Shown one piece after another: positions 1 through 9,370 of a stretch of 64,000 bases of DNA; position 1 is the first letter of the stretch, and the number at the start of each line of letters is the position of its first letter. Both the position numbers and the translations under genes were made by a program. Source of the DNA: Nannocystis bainbridge. Its GTDB lineage: Bacteria; Myxococcota_A; Polyangia; Nannocystales; Nannocystaceae. The notes below the pieces were generated by a model. It did no database searches. It saw only the letters and a program-made list of their open reading frames with translations, and was not told the DNA's origin. The DNA is taken from contig NZ_JAQNDL010000001.1 of NCBI RefSeq assembly GCF_028368995.1, forward strand, positions 2,320,001-2,384,000, written 5' to 3'.

Positions 1-531
1 CGCCACGCCATCGGCCCGCCGCGGCCCCGCGACCGCGAAGTCGCCGACGAGCTCGGCGACGATCACCGCATGGCTCGCATGCCACGGCGACGCCAGCGGC
101 AGCTCGACCACCACGTCCTCGAGCGGCCCCGCGAGCTCGACGAAGCGATCGCGCGGATCGTCGACCTGTCCCTTCGGCACGCTCGTCTGCCCGCGCGCCT
201 CCTGCAGCCCCGCGATCTGCGGCGCGCGCAGCCCGACCTTGAGCCGCGCGCCGGCGCCGATGCCCGTCGCAGTGAAGCGCACCGTGATCGTCTCACCCGC
301 GCGTGGGTCGGCCGGCGAGAGCTGACGCGCGCCGATCGTGGCCCCGCCGGCGAACCGCACGTCGCCGTCGAACCGCTGCCCGCCCTGCGGGTCGACGAAC
401 TCGGCCGCGCGCAGCACCGGTTCGACCGCAGGCTCGGCCCGCTCCGCCGGCCCGCGCGGGTCGCCGCCGCACGCCGACGCCGCGACGAGATGTCCCCAAA
501 GACAGCTCATCGCGAGGCCGGCCCGGCGCAT
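1..531 (-). CDS. lipoprotein, C-terminus cut by window edge
   Basis: The reading frame is open from an ATG at 531 to the left edge (177 codons, no stop), so the gene is partial. The N-terminus MRRAGLAMSCLWGHLVAASA followed by CGGD gives a short signal peptide with an AASAC lipobox, which predicts an outer-membrane or periplasm-facing lipoprotein. The rest is a beta-rich, low-Cys domain that I do not recognise. The Met-Ser-Cys-Leu-Trp-Gly-His stretch in the signal peptide is encoded by a copy of the dispersed TGTC-N4-GACA hairpin. An internal ATG at 510 is an alternative start. The frame and signal peptide are seen; the localisation is inferred. Confidence 0.6.
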   Translation of the reverse strand, partial: MRRAGLAMSCLWGHLVAASACGGDPRGPAERAEPAVEPVLRAAEFVDPQGGQRFDGDVRFAGGATIGARQLSPADPRAGETITVRFTATGIGAGARLKVGLRAPQIAGLQEARGQTSVPKGQVDDPRDRFVELAGPLEDVVVELPLASPWHASHAVIVAELVGDFAVAGPRRADGVA

Positions 532-762
532 CCGCGCTGACGAGACCACAACCGAGTCCGCCTTGGCAAGGCGAGCGGCGCGAACGCCCCGCCGCAACGC
601 GGAGTGATTTCGCACGTCGGGCACCGTGCGCCCCGCAGGCGACAAAATCTCGCCGAACGGCCCCGGACTCCGCCGTCGCGGCACTCGGCGCAACGCCCCG
701 GCGCGCGCGTCGCATCCCGGCCGCTCCGTCCCCGACCTTTTTTAAATGGGGCTTGATTCACA

Positions 763-840
763 TGTCCCAAAGGACAGCATCGAGGCCCGGCCTCGCCCAC
801 ATTTTTTCTCATCGCTGCGAAACATCTGTCCCCGAGGACA
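763..840. repeat. two single hairpins of the dispersed TGTCC-N4-GGACA family
   Basis: TGTCC-CAAA-GGACA lies at 763-776 and TGTCC-CCGA-GGACA at 827-840. They sit in the otherwise empty gap 532-917, between the partial lipoprotein and the next lipoprotein. Nothing else was found in that gap apart from an AT-rich patch near 738-747. Confidence 0.75.
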
Positions 841-917
841 GCCACGCCCGCCGCCCCGTCTGTGTAGCGATGGCAACGCCTTATCACGAGCGACTCGCCC
901 CGCGGGCTCGCTCCGCT

Positions 918-1523
918 TCAGCGCGTCGACAGCGAGAACTCGCGCGTGGCCGGGACGTAGCTGCCGGCCACGTCCTCGGCGAGGCGGTGCTTGGGGCTGA
1001 TGCCCGGCCACTCGCAGCGATCGGCGCGCCGCAGCGGGTACGCGTTCGCGTAGCCCAGCCAGCTCGCCACCGCCAGGCAGTCCATGTCCTCGGGGACATG
1101 TCCGCGGATCTCGACGCAGCGACCGCCGCGGAACTGCAGCTGCAACGTCGGCTCGCCCGCCGGCGTGGCCCAGCCGCCCGCGAAGCGCAGCGCACCGAGC
1201 TCTTGCTCGATCTGCTTCTGCGTGCGACCCAGCCACTGTCCCGGCGGGCGCAGCGAGCTCGCGGGTGCGCTCGGCCCCGCCGCGGCGCCTTCTGTCTGCG
1301 CGGCCCCGGCTTGGCCCGCGACCTCGTCCGAGCCAGCGGCCGGCGTCCCATCCTGCGGATCGAGCGTCGTCGCTTCCTCACTCACCCCGGGCATCTCGGC
1401 CGCGACCTGCTCCGGACCCTGCGCCGGGCCTGTCCGCGAGGACATGTCCCTAGCGCCAGCACAACTGGCGAGCCCGCCGACCACCAGCCACGCGAGCAAG
1501 CGAACCATGCCGACCTCGCTCAC
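918..1523 (-). CDS. small lipoprotein, last gene of the MoxR/VWA operon
   Basis: The protein has 201 residues. A signal peptide MVRLLAWLVVGGLASC, with a GLASC lipobox, predicts a lipoprotein. A Pro/Ala/Glu-rich spacer (about residues 25-95) is followed by a compact C-terminal domain of about 100 residues that I do not recognise. The GTG start at 1523 overlaps the TGA of the upstream gene (GTGA), which suggests translational coupling. An ATG at 1508 is an equally good start for the signal peptide. Two copies of the dispersed hairpin fall in coding sequence: one just after the lipobox (residues ARDMSSRTG) and one in the C-terminal domain (RGHVPEDMD). Confidence 0.7.
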   Translation of the reverse strand: MSEVGMVRLLAWLVVGGLASCAGARDMSSRTGPAQGPEQVAAEMPGVSEEATTLDPQDGTPAAGSDEVAGQAGAAQTEGAAAGPSAPASSLRPPGQWLGRTQKQIEQELGALRFAGGWATPAGEPTLQLQFRGGRCVEIRGHVPEDMDCLAVASWLGYANAYPLRRADRCEWPGISPKHRLAEDVAGSYVPATREFSLSTR

Positions 1524-4500
1524 GCCAGCGCTTGCAAGCGCGCCGCCAGGGCCTGCAGCGCCTCGGGGTGAGCCGCCAGCAGCTGCGCCAGCGGTGTCTC
1601 GGCGACGCTCGCCGGCTCCGTCACCTCGCCTGCCGCTTCGCTCGCCTCACTCGCCGCTTCTGTCGCCTCGGTCGCCCCGGCCAGCGGCGCCCACGATCCT
1701 GCCACCCCGAGCAGCCCCGCCAGCGCGTCGAGCGTCGCCGGCTCGGCGCGCAGCAGCGTCGCCACGGCCAGCTCCGCGGGCGAGCGCTCGACCGCCGGCG
1801 CCCCGCTCGCCTTCGCGGCCGGCTTCGCCTCTCTCCTGGCCTTCGGGACAGGTGGAGCCGCCACCGGCGTGCTGCGGTCCCACGAAAATTCCCACGCCGG
1901 CAGCTTGTTCAGCTCGCGCGGGAACGCCAACCCCGCCTCCTTCACCAGCGTCTGCATCACCCCCGCCCCGAGCGGCCGCAGCGTCACCACCAGCTTCGGC
2001 AGCCACGGCACCAGCACCTCGTCGGGCAGGGCCGCGAACGCGCGGCTGAGGAACTCGACCGCGAGCCGGGAGATCCGCGGCGTGAACTCGAGCGCCAGCA
2101 GGAAGCCCGCCATGTACTCCGGGAACGCCGGCAGCAGCATCGGGCTGTGAAGCAGGTGCGAGAAGTCGGCGCGGATCTCGTCCTCGCTGCGCTGGCCGAG
2201 GATCCACTGCGCCGCCCAGCGCAGCGCGATCTTCGGCGGGTCCTCCGGCTCGGCCTGCGCCACCGCGATCAGCAGCTGGCTGCGCTCGCAGCCCATCGAG
2301 AACGCCAGCGCCTCCTGCGTGAAGATGAACGCCAGCATCGCCGCCAGCTGGCGCGGCGCCGTGCCGCGATCGACGAACGCCGCCGGCAGCAGCGTCGCGT
2401 AGTGGCGGTAGCCGGTGGACACGAAGTCCTTGATCCAATCCGGCATCCCCAGCGTGCGGTAGTAGTGCACCAGCCCGCGCACGCGCTGGAAGATCTCCGG
2501 CGCGTCGTTGCCCCCGAGCTCCGCCCGCAGCAGGTCCGTCGCGCGCAGCCCCAGCTCGCGCGTCAGACGCCCGCTGCGCAGGTACAGCACGCTGTCCTCG
2601 GTCGCCTCGAGCGCCTTCGCGGCCCGCGACGTCGACTCGAACGCCTTGGCCTTGAGCCGCTTCTCGAGCACCTGCTCGATCGTCAGCCCCTCGTAACCGA
2701 GCTGGATCAGCGAGCCCTGGTGCTTGCCGATCTCGATGTCCCACGACTCCTGCTTCGGCTTGTGACCGAGCGTGCGCTCGCCCATGATCGGCCGCACGCC
2801 CGCGCCCAGGTAGCGCAGCCGCCACAGCAGGTCCGACGCCGGCAACAATTCCGGTCGGCCCTGGATGTCGAGCAGCGCGCGTTCGATGCGGCTCGACTTG
2901 AGGTTGACGCCGAGCACCGCCAGCCGGTCGTAGACGTCCTGCGCCAGCGGCGGCAGCGACTCGTAGCCGACCCGACCCAGGCGGTCGCCGCCGAGCAAGA
3001 TCTGGCACAGCCGACGCACGTCGCGGCGACCGGGCACGCGATCCTTCTCGAGGCACGTCACCGCCGCGTCCTGGAAGTCGTACGGCGACGGGTGCGGCCG
3101 GTCGCGCAGCCGCGCCAGCAGCGTCGCCGTGTGCAGGATGGCGATCGTGTCGGCCGTCGACGCCACGTAGCCGTGCTTGCGCGCCAGGCGGACGATCTCG
3201 ATGCACCAGCGCATCAACTGCTCGTCGTCGGCGGTGACGAAGGTCGGCGGCCGGGTCAAGAACTCGCGCAGACCCGCGCCGCTCACCGCCGCCGGCACCA
3301 CCTCGACCGGCGCACTCGCAGCGCTCGGAGCCGCCGCCTTCTTGCGCACCGCCGGCTTGCCCTCGGCCTCGGCCTTCTTCTCGGCCTCGATCTTGAACGG
3401 CTTCAGCTCGAGCGCCTGCAGCCCCTTGTCCCACATCGACTGCGCGATCGAGATCTCGCCGGCCGGCAGCGTGAACTGGCGCTCGATCGCCGCGTAGCTC
3501 GAGGGCACCACCCCGTAGAACCACTGCGTCGGCGTCTTCGCCGGCACCGTCCAGCCGGCGCCCCGCGAGCCGAACTCGGCGATCGGCGAGACCGCGTGGA
3601 TCGCCCCGCACACGTACATCGCCTCGCGCGGGTCGATCTTGTGCGCCTTCATGTGCTCGCGGATCCGCGTCCACATGTAGCGCTCGCGCTCGCAGTCGGC
3701 GACGCGGTCCTTCTCGGTGATCCCGATCCGCCGCAGCAGCGACCCGACCAGGAAGAACACCTGGCGGTACGTCCCGTAGTCGCACGCCAGCGTCGGTCCC
3801 TCGACGTACTGCGTCCACCACTCGCTGTAGTGGCGCACCTTGGCGTTGCGCAGCAGCACGTCGAGGAAATCGCCGAAGGTCGGCTGCATGTCGCCGATCT
3901 GCAGCCCGACGGCGCCGCCGTGCAGGTTGCCGGTGTTGCCCGTGGCCTCGCCTTCGCCCTCGCCGGAGCTCTCCGCCGGCTCCGGCGCCTCGCCGCCGTC
4001 GTCGGCCTCGTCGCTGTCCTCGCCCGGCGGCGGCCCGCCCTTCGGCATCCACTGGAACACGTGGTCGACCGAGCGGTCGACGAACACCAGCTTGGTGCCC
4101 GGGTTCTGCAGGCAGTACGCGATCGCCTGGTACTCGGCCGAGAACTCCGTCAGCGGCAGCACCACGTTGAGCGGCGTCCAGTCGGCCGGGAACGCCGGCG
4201 CCTCGGGAGCGAACGCCTGCAGCGCCACCGGGAAGCGGCAGTGATGAAGACCCGCGAGCGATCCGTTCAGGTCCTCGCAGCCCTCCATGTAGATCACCTT
4301 CGGCGCCCGCGCTCGCAGCCGCCGCAGCATGTGCAGCGCCGACGACGGCGAGTGATGCTTGACCGGGAACACCTCGACCGGCTCGGCCGTCGCGCGCTGG
4401 ACATCCTCGATCATCGCGCGCAGCAGCGCCCCGAGGTGGGCGGAGTCGCCGGCGAACGCCGTCGCCGCCGCTTCGAGCTGCGTGCGCAGGGCCTGCAGCG

Positions 4501-4537
4501 CCGGGTCGAGGAGGGCCGGGTCGAGGATCGAGTTCAC
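1520..4537 (-). CDS. DUF5682-type protein of a MoxR/VWA operon
   Basis: The protein has about 1005 residues and is soluble. The N-terminal part carries VKHHSPSSA and VIYMEG, which match the HHSP/IEG signature I associate with DUF5682. That family is encoded beside MoxR ATPases and VWA proteins. A Gly/Glu/Pro-rich acidic insert (about residues 185-215) and a Lys/Ala linker (about 385-410) split the protein, and a large helical C-terminal half follows. The Ala/Glu/Thr-rich tail is low complexity. The GTG start at 4537 lies 12 bases after the ATPase stop. Longer in-frame starts would run back over the ATPase C-terminus. The biochemical activity is unknown. A role as substrate-facing partner of the AAA-VWA pair is inferred from context. 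Confidence 0.75.
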   Translation of the reverse strand: MNSILDPALLDPALQALRTQLEAAATAFAGDSAHLGALLRAMIEDVQRATAEPVEVFPVKHHSPSSALHMLRRLRARAPKVIYMEGCEDLNGSLAGLHHCRFPVALQAFAPEAPAFPADWTPLNVVLPLTEFSAEYQAIAYCLQNPGTKLVFVDRSVDHVFQWMPKGGPPPGEDSDEADDGGEAPEPAESSGEGEGEATGNTGNLHGGAVGLQIGDMQPTFGDFLDVLLRNAKVRHYSEWWTQYVEGPTLACDYGTYRQVFFLVGSLLRRIGITEKDRVADCERERYMWTRIREHMKAHKIDPREAMYVCGAIHAVSPIAEFGSRGAGWTVPAKTPTQWFYGVVPSSYAAIERQFTLPAGEISIAQSMWDKGLQALELKPFKIEAEKKAEAEGKPAVRKKAAAPSAASAPVEVVPAAVSGAGLREFLTRPPTFVTADDEQLMRWCIEIVRLARKHGYVASTADTIAILHTATLLARLRDRPHPSPYDFQDAAVTCLEKDRVPGRRDVRRLCQILLGGDRLGRVGYESLPPLAQDVYDRLAVLGVNLKSSRIERALLDIQGRPELLPASDLLWRLRYLGAGVRPIMGERTLGHKPKQESWDIEIGKHQGSLIQLGYEGLTIEQVLEKRLKAKAFESTSRAAKALEATEDSVLYLRSGRLTRELGLRATDLLRAELGGNDAPEIFQRVRGLVHYYRTLGMPDWIKDFVSTGYRHYATLLPAAFVDRGTAPRQLAAMLAFIFTQEALAFSMGCERSQLLIAVAQAEPEDPPKIALRWAAQWILGQRSEDEIRADFSHLLHSPMLLPAFPEYMAGFLLALEFTPRISRLAVEFLSRAFAALPDEVLVPWLPKLVVTLRPLGAGVMQTLVKEAGLAFPRELNKLPAWEFSWDRSTPVAAPPVPKARREAKPAAKASGAPAVERSPAELAVATLLRAEPATLDALAGLLGVAGSWAPLAGATEATEAASEASEAAGEVTEPASVAETPLAQLLAAHPEALQALAARLQALA

Positions 4538-4548
4538 AGCCGCACCGC

Positions 4549-5778
4549 CTACTTGAACGACGACAGCGCCTGCTTGCCGCCGGCCACGAACGCCTCCCAC
4601 TCGGGCGACTTCTCGCCCTTCGGAGCCGCCGCCGGGGTCGCTTCTTCGCCCTTCTTGCGCTTCTTCGGGCCCTCGCCCTCGGCCGCGGTCGCGTGCCAGA
4701 ACTTGTTGAGGATCGACACGTCCTCGGGCACGCGGCGGACCAGCGAGCCGACCAGCGAGCGGGCCAGCGTCCCCGGCTGCAGCGCCTTGTCGCCGAAGAA
4801 GTTGCTGTGCAGCAGCGCGTCCTCGAGCACCCCGATCTGCTCGGCCGTCGACAGCGCCGACTCGAGCCGCTGGTCCTCCGCCGTGGTGTTGGCGGTCGCC
4901 TCGCGCAGGTCGGCGAACGTCTGCAGCAGGATGTCGAGCATCGTCGGCGGCACGTCGACCGTGATCGTGTGGCGCGCCATCAGCTCGCGCGTCCGGAACA
5001 GCACGATCTCCTTCTCCGACTTCTTGTTGGTGACGATCGGGATCGTCACGAAGTTGAAGCGCCGCTTGAGCGCCGTCGACAGCTCGTTGACCCCGCGGTC
5101 GCGGCTGTTGGCGGTGGCGATCATGTTGAAGCCCGGCTTGGCGTAGACCACGCCCTCGTCGCCGCGCAGCTCGGGGATCGTGATGTACTTCTCCGACAGG
5201 ATCGAGATCAGCGCGTCCTGCACGTCGGAGCCGCAGCGGGTCAGCTCCTCGAACCGGCCCATCTCACCGAGCTGCATCGCAGTCATGATCGGCGACGGGA
5301 TCATCGACTCGCGCGACTGACCGCTGGCGATCACCATCGCCACGTTCCACGAGTACTTGATGTGGTCCTCGGTGGTGCCCGCCGTGCCCTGGACCACGTG
5401 CGTCGAGTTGCCCGACGTCGCCGCCGCCAGCAGCTCGGCCAGCCAGCTCTTGCCGGTGCCCGGGTCGCCGATCAGCAACAGGCCGCGGTCCGACGCCAGC
5501 GTCACGATCGCCCGCTCGACCAGCGACGCGTCGCCGAAGAACTTCTGCGCGATCGGCCGGTCGAAGCTGTCCCCGGGGCCAGCCCCGAGGATGAACGTGC
5601 GGATCATCCGGGGCGACAGGCGCCACGCGAACGGCCGCGGGTCCTTGTCGACGCTCGCCAGGTACGTCAGCTCGGCCGCGTACTTCTCCTCGGCCGGCAG
5701 GCGCAGCTTGGTCTCGCTGGTGGCCGGCGCGGGCGCGGGCGCGGAATCCGTCGGGGGGGTAGCAATCTTCTTCGCCAT
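4549..5778 (-). CDS. MoxR-like AAA+ ATPase
   Basis: The protein has 409 residues. The Walker A motif is GDPGTGKSW (about residue 97), and the Walker B/sensor 1 region ends in IATANSRDRG. The sequence LSTALKRRFNF is the arginine-finger region typical of MoxR ATPases, which work as chaperone-like remodelers with a VWA partner. The N-terminus is an Ala/Pro linker and the C-terminus a Lys-rich tail. The ATG at 5778 follows the VWA stop by 5 bases, and the DUF5682-type gene starts 12 bases after its own stop, so it is one operon. The upstream in-frame ORF extension lies antisense to or within the VWA gene and is rejected. Confidence 0.9.
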   Translation of the reverse strand: MAKKIATPPTDSAPAPAPATSETKLRLPAEEKYAAELTYLASVDKDPRPFAWRLSPRMIRTFILGAGPGDSFDRPIAQKFFGDASLVERAIVTLASDRGLLLIGDPGTGKSWLAELLAAATSGNSTHVVQGTAGTTEDHIKYSWNVAMVIASGQSRESMIPSPIMTAMQLGEMGRFEELTRCGSDVQDALISILSEKYITIPELRGDEGVVYAKPGFNMIATANSRDRGVNELSTALKRRFNFVTIPIVTNKKSEKEIVLFRTRELMARHTITVDVPPTMLDILLQTFADLREATANTTAEDQRLESALSTAEQIGVLEDALLHSNFFGDKALQPGTLARSLVGSLVRRVPEDVSILNKFWHATAAEGEGPKKRKKGEEATPAAAPKGEKSPEWEAFVAGGKQALSSFK

Positions 5779-5783
5779 GGCGA

Positions 5784-7202
5784 CTACATCACCTTTTTGA
5801 TCTGCTCGATCAGCTTCTTGGGGCTGCCGCTGAGGATCGGTGCGCCGATCTCCTTGAACTTCGCCGCGTATTCGGGGTTGACCGAGAAGTACCCGGTCGT
5901 GTGCAGCGACCCGACCGGGATCAGGTGGCAGCCCGACTCCTTCCACTGGCGCAGCACCGAGAAGAAGTCGCTCCAGTCGTAGAAGTCGGAGATCACGACC
6001 ACCGCGGTGTTCTGCGGCGAGTCGATGCACGGCGCCGCCAGGTCGAGCGCCAGCCGCATGTCGTTGCCGCCGCCGAGCTTGGTGCGCAGCAGCGTCTCGA
6101 CCGGGTCGTGCACGAACGGCGTCAGGTCGATGACGCGGGTGTCGAACGCGAACAGGTGCACGATCACCTTCGGCAGCGTGGCGAAGATCGACGCCAGAAT
6201 GGTCGTCTGCACCATCGCCGAGGTCATCGAGCCCGACTGGTCGACGATGATGATGAGCCGCGTCGGCAGGCTCTTCTTGCCGGTGCGGCGGTAGAACAGG
6301 CGGTCGACGTACAGCCGGCGCTCGTTCGGATCCCAGTTGGTCAGGTTCTTCCAGATCGTCCGCTTCATGTCGAGGTTGCGGAAGATCCGGCGCGGCGGCA
6401 CCCGGTTGTCGCTGACCCGCGACGTCACCTGGCGCATCTGCAGCTTCAGCACCTTCGACAGCTCGTCGACGTAGCGCGCGATCAGCTTCTTGGCGTTCTG
6501 CAGCGCCGGCCCGCTGAGGTTGCCCTTGTCCCACAGGATCTGCTCGAGCAGCGCCATCGACGGCGTCAGCCGCTCGCTCAGCACCGGGTCCTTGAGGACC
6601 TCGCGCAGGTCCATGCGGTGGATCATGTCGGCCTCGAGCACCGCCAGCCCGGCCTTGAGCTCGTCGTCGCCGATCGGCGGCCGCGTCGCCTCGCCGCCGC
6701 CGCCCGACGGCGGACCCGCGCCGTGCGAGCCGTGCCCGCCGCCGCTCTGCCGCAGCGACCCGGGCGGCAGCCCGAGCGCGCCCTCGAGCCACTCGACGTC
6801 GCGGGCCCACGCCCCGTACTGCTGCGCCGTCACCGTGCCCTGGGTGTTGGGCCCGAACGCGTTGAGCAGCAGCTTTGAGACGACCAGCGCCCGCTGCACC
6901 GTGCCCTTCAGATCGGTCGGGCTCTCGTCCGGTTGCGGCGCCTCACCCTCGGGTGTCGGCGGGGCGAACCCGGGCAGCGGCCGCGAGAACTCCGGCTTGA
7001 GCTTGGGGAACCGGTGCACCAGCACGTCGACCGTCACCTTGGGGTCGAGCAGCTCGGCCGGCAGGTCGGTCGTCTTCGCCAGCTCGCGCGCCAGCGACTC
7101 GAGGTTCGGCGCCGCGTCGCCCTGCTCGAACAGGGCCGACATCAACCGCCAGTAGAGCCCCTGACGGGCCCGCTGCATCAGCTCGGGATCGGCGGCGGTC
7201 AT
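5784..7202 (-). CDS. VWA domain protein, MoxR partner
   Basis: The protein has 472 residues. The C-terminal von Willebrand A domain has a MIDAS motif, DQSGSMT (about residue 315), the downstream GGGNDM loop and ISDFYDW. A helical N-terminal half and a Gly/His/Pro-rich linker (about residues 150-175) come first. VWA proteins encoded next to MoxR ATPases bind a metal ion and adapt targets for the ATPase; that role is family knowledge. The ATG lies 2 bases after the upstream stop, and the ATPase gene follows after 5 bases. There is no signal peptide, so it is cytoplasmic. Confidence 0.9.
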   Translation of the reverse strand: MTAADPELMQRARQGLYWRLMSALFEQGDAAPNLESLARELAKTTDLPAELLDPKVTVDVLVHRFPKLKPEFSRPLPGFAPPTPEGEAPQPDESPTDLKGTVQRALVVSKLLLNAFGPNTQGTVTAQQYGAWARDVEWLEGALGLPPGSLRQSGGGHGSHGAGPPSGGGGEATRPPIGDDELKAGLAVLEADMIHRMDLREVLKDPVLSERLTPSMALLEQILWDKGNLSGPALQNAKKLIARYVDELSKVLKLQMRQVTSRVSDNRVPPRRIFRNLDMKRTIWKNLTNWDPNERRLYVDRLFYRRTGKKSLPTRLIIIVDQSGSMTSAMVQTTILASIFATLPKVIVHLFAFDTRVIDLTPFVHDPVETLLRTKLGGGNDMRLALDLAAPCIDSPQNTAVVVISDFYDWSDFFSVLRQWKESGCHLIPVGSLHTTGYFSVNPEYAAKFKEIGAPILSGSPKKLIEQIKKVM

Positions 7203-7204
7203 CG

Positions 7205-8593
7205 TCAGCTCTTCTTGCGCAGCAGCTTGCCGGCGCGCTCTTTGAGGGTCGCGAGGTTGCCGCCCTTGGCCTTGCCGCGGGCCGACTGCAGCCCGGTGCC
7301 GATCATCCGCGGCAGCGGCTTGCCCTTGTCGATCATCACCGGCTGCAGCGCCCAGCGCCCGCCGTCGAACCGCAGCAGCGCCACCAGGCCCTTGCTGCCC
7401 GTCAGGTCGGCGAACTGGAGGTCGTCGCTGCTCGGCCAGCGCTCGAACGCGACCGGGAACATCTGCCCGCCGAGCGACAGCTCGCGCGCCTCCTTGCCGG
7501 CGGCCGCGTAGGCGTCACCCGGCAGCCACACCAGCTCCTCGATGACGGCCGGGTGGCGATCCTCGGGCCGCGCGCTCGGCCGCAGCGGCGTCGGCGAGGT
7601 CAGCACCGCGGCTGCCTCTTCGGCCAGCTTCAGCTTGGCCGGCAGCACCTCGGCGCGCGCCTCTTGCCACACCAGGTCGCCGGTCGCGTGCAGCAGCATG
7701 CCGACGATCTTCACGCCCTGCCCGCCCGCGATCGCCTCGAGCAGCTTGCCGCCGACCTCGTTCAGCAGGCCGGCGATGTCGTCGCCCTGCAGCACGTCGA
7801 CCTTGAACGCCGACACCTGCGTCCGCACCACCCGCGCCGGCTTGCCCGGCTCGTGCAGCGCGCCGAAGGCCACCAGCGAGACGACGTGATCGTGCTGCCG
7901 CAGGTCGGTGGCGAACACCCGCAGCTCGCCCTTGACCTCGCGCGTGGCCGCCGGCGCCGGCGGAGCCAGCGACAGCACCATCGCGCGCGCCCACAGATCG
8001 ACCCACCGCAGCCGCGGCACCTCGGGCTTGCCGTGGGCCGGGAACACCGTGAGCAGCTCGTCGAGGAACCCGCTCAGCAGCGCCGCGTGGCGCACCAGCG
8101 CCGGCTCGGCCATGATCGCGTCGAGCGTGGCCTGGAACGGCAACAGCGCCCCGACCTCGAGGTTGGCGAACCCGGCGATCGCCAGCTCCATCAACCACTG
8201 CCGCACGCTCTCGAGCAGCACCGCCGCCCGCGGCGGCGCGGCCTGCCCCGGGGTAGCCGCCAGCGCCTCGAGCTCGGGCCGCGGCCGCGACAGCGCCGCG
8301 CTCGCCTGGGCCACCAGCGCGTCGTGCATCGCCCCGTGCGCGGCCGCCCGCGCCGCCGCGATCACTGCGAAGTGACGGTCGACGAACTCCGAGCGCCCGA
8401 GCCCGGCGATCGCCGCGTCGAGCGGCTCGGCCAGCGGCGTGCCGGCGAAGCTCGCCGCCAGCGAAGCGAGGGTCTGCAGGTTGGCGCTCGAGAGCCGACC
8501 GAACCCGGACTCGAACACCTCGTCGAGGTGCCCGATCAGCTCGGCCGTGTGCACCACGGGCTCGGGGACACTGCGAAGATCGAGGATGGGCAT
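7205..8593 (-). CDS. uncharacterised protein in MoxR/VWA/SWIM operon
   Basis: The protein has 462 residues and is soluble. The helical N-terminal half is rich in Ala/Leu and the C-terminal half has more beta character, ending in a basic tail (AGKLLRKKS). I do not recognise the family. Related operons carry a second large helical protein (DUF5691) beside the SWIM gene, and this could be a counterpart, but no diagnostic motif is visible. The ATG at 8593 overlaps the stop of the SWIM gene by one base (TGATG), and the VWA gene starts 2 bases after its stop. An upstream in-frame extension is antisense noise and was excluded. Confidence 0.75.
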   Translation of the reverse strand: MPILDLRSVPEPVVHTAELIGHLDEVFESGFGRLSSANLQTLASLAASFAGTPLAEPLDAAIAGLGRSEFVDRHFAVIAAARAAAHGAMHDALVAQASAALSRPRPELEALAATPGQAAPPRAAVLLESVRQWLMELAIAGFANLEVGALLPFQATLDAIMAEPALVRHAALLSGFLDELLTVFPAHGKPEVPRLRWVDLWARAMVLSLAPPAPAATREVKGELRVFATDLRQHDHVVSLVAFGALHEPGKPARVVRTQVSAFKVDVLQGDDIAGLLNEVGGKLLEAIAGGQGVKIVGMLLHATGDLVWQEARAEVLPAKLKLAEEAAAVLTSPTPLRPSARPEDRHPAVIEELVWLPGDAYAAAGKEARELSLGGQMFPVAFERWPSSDDLQFADLTGSKGLVALLRFDGGRWALQPVMIDKGKPLPRMIGTGLQSARGKAKGGNLATLKERAGKLLRKKS

Positions 8594-9075
8594 CAGCGCA
8601 CGAACCAGACCATGTCGGGCAGCGGCGCGCCGGTCGGGGCGACGCTGACGTACTGCAGATAGGTGAGGAAGCGGCTGAACACCATCCCGGCCTCGACCTT
8701 GTGCGGCCCGCCCTTGATGAAGCGCAGCAGCTCGCCGCCGGTCTTGATCTTGTCGGGCTCGGCCTGCTGCAGCCCGAGGTAGGCGATCACCCGCGCCGGC
8801 CCGTACTGCAGCACGCCCTCGTTGAGCAGCTCGACCAGGTGCTTGCACGGCGAGCCGCGCAAGCCGCCGCACGGCCGGTTGTTGTTGGTGCTGCAATAGA
8901 AGTTGCCGGTCCCGGCCTCGAAGTACGAGACGTACACCCGCTCGTCGTCCGATCCGCTCGAGACCACCCCCTGCAGGCGGCCGGCGTAAAGCTCGACGAA
9001 CGGGACCTTCTGGACCTTGCGCGCACGCGGCAGCACGCGGGGGCGAATCACGGAGCGGGGGGACGCAGCAGACAC
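8593..9075 (-). CDS. SWIM-type zinc-binding protein, first gene of MoxR/VWA operon
   Basis: The protein has about 160 residues. The zinc-binding pattern is YCSTNNNRPCGG followed by SPCKH, which resembles a SWIM finger (CxC..CxH) with the first pair spread out. SWIM domains bind nucleic acid or protein and head many MoxR/VWA operons. The start is uncertain: GTG at 9075 is preceded by a TATGGT -10-like box (9085-9090) and would be leaderless; TTG at 9114 and a later GTG are alternatives. It overlaps the next gene by one base. Confidence 0.75.
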   Translation of the reverse strand: MSAASPRSVIRPRVLPRARKVQKVPFVELYAGRLQGVVSSGSDDERVYVSYFEAGTGNFYCSTNNNRPCGGLRGSPCKHLVELLNEGVLQYGPARVIAYLGLQQAEPDKIKTGGELLRFIKGGPHKVEAGMVFSRFLTYLQYVSVAPTGAPLPDMVWFVR

Positions 9076-9084
9076 GCGAGCCGG

Positions 9085-9090
9085 ACCATA
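9085..9090 (-). promoter_or_regulatory. possible -10 box for the MoxR/VWA operon
   Basis: TATGGT lies 9 bases upstream of the GTG at 9075 on the minus strand. This matches the -10-to-start geometry of several other genes in the window. No clear -35 was found. Confidence 0.3.
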
Positions 9091-9259
9091 CAACGATCGC
9101 AGCGAGCGCCGCAACGCCGACGATCGCTCCCCGACTGGCAGTTGCTGACACCGAGCGTCACGACGAGGTCACGCTCCAATCCGCGCCGCACCTGCACCGC
9201 CGGCGCCTCACCTGGCCAAAAGTTCATGCCGGTGGATGCCCCTGATTTAAATAGGCGGA

Positions 9260-9286
9260 GCTCCAGAGTGTAGCCTACCCTGGAGC
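9260..9286 (-). terminator. hairpin downstream of the tRNA-like locus
   Basis: GCTCCAG and CTGGAGC form a 7-bp stem around a 13-base loop that can itself partly pair. There is no T-run, only TTTAAAT a little further on. It could end the transcript carrying the 9693-10454 gene and the tRNA-like modules, or protect its 3' end. The gap 9115-9259 shows nothing else. Confidence 0.35.
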
Positions 9287-9370
9287 CCCTGGGGACCGCG
9301 AGCCTGGGTGCCACCGGCACTTGCGCCCACGGGGTCGGATTTCGAGGCTCACGGCCTTTTCCAGCCCTTA

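Noticed and set aside
1532..5146. Long plus-strand ORF of about 1200 codons rich in Arg/His/Gln
   Set aside because: It is the antisense shadow of the DUF5682-type and AAA genes, a common artefact of high-GC codon use; the minus-strand frames have clear domain motifs.
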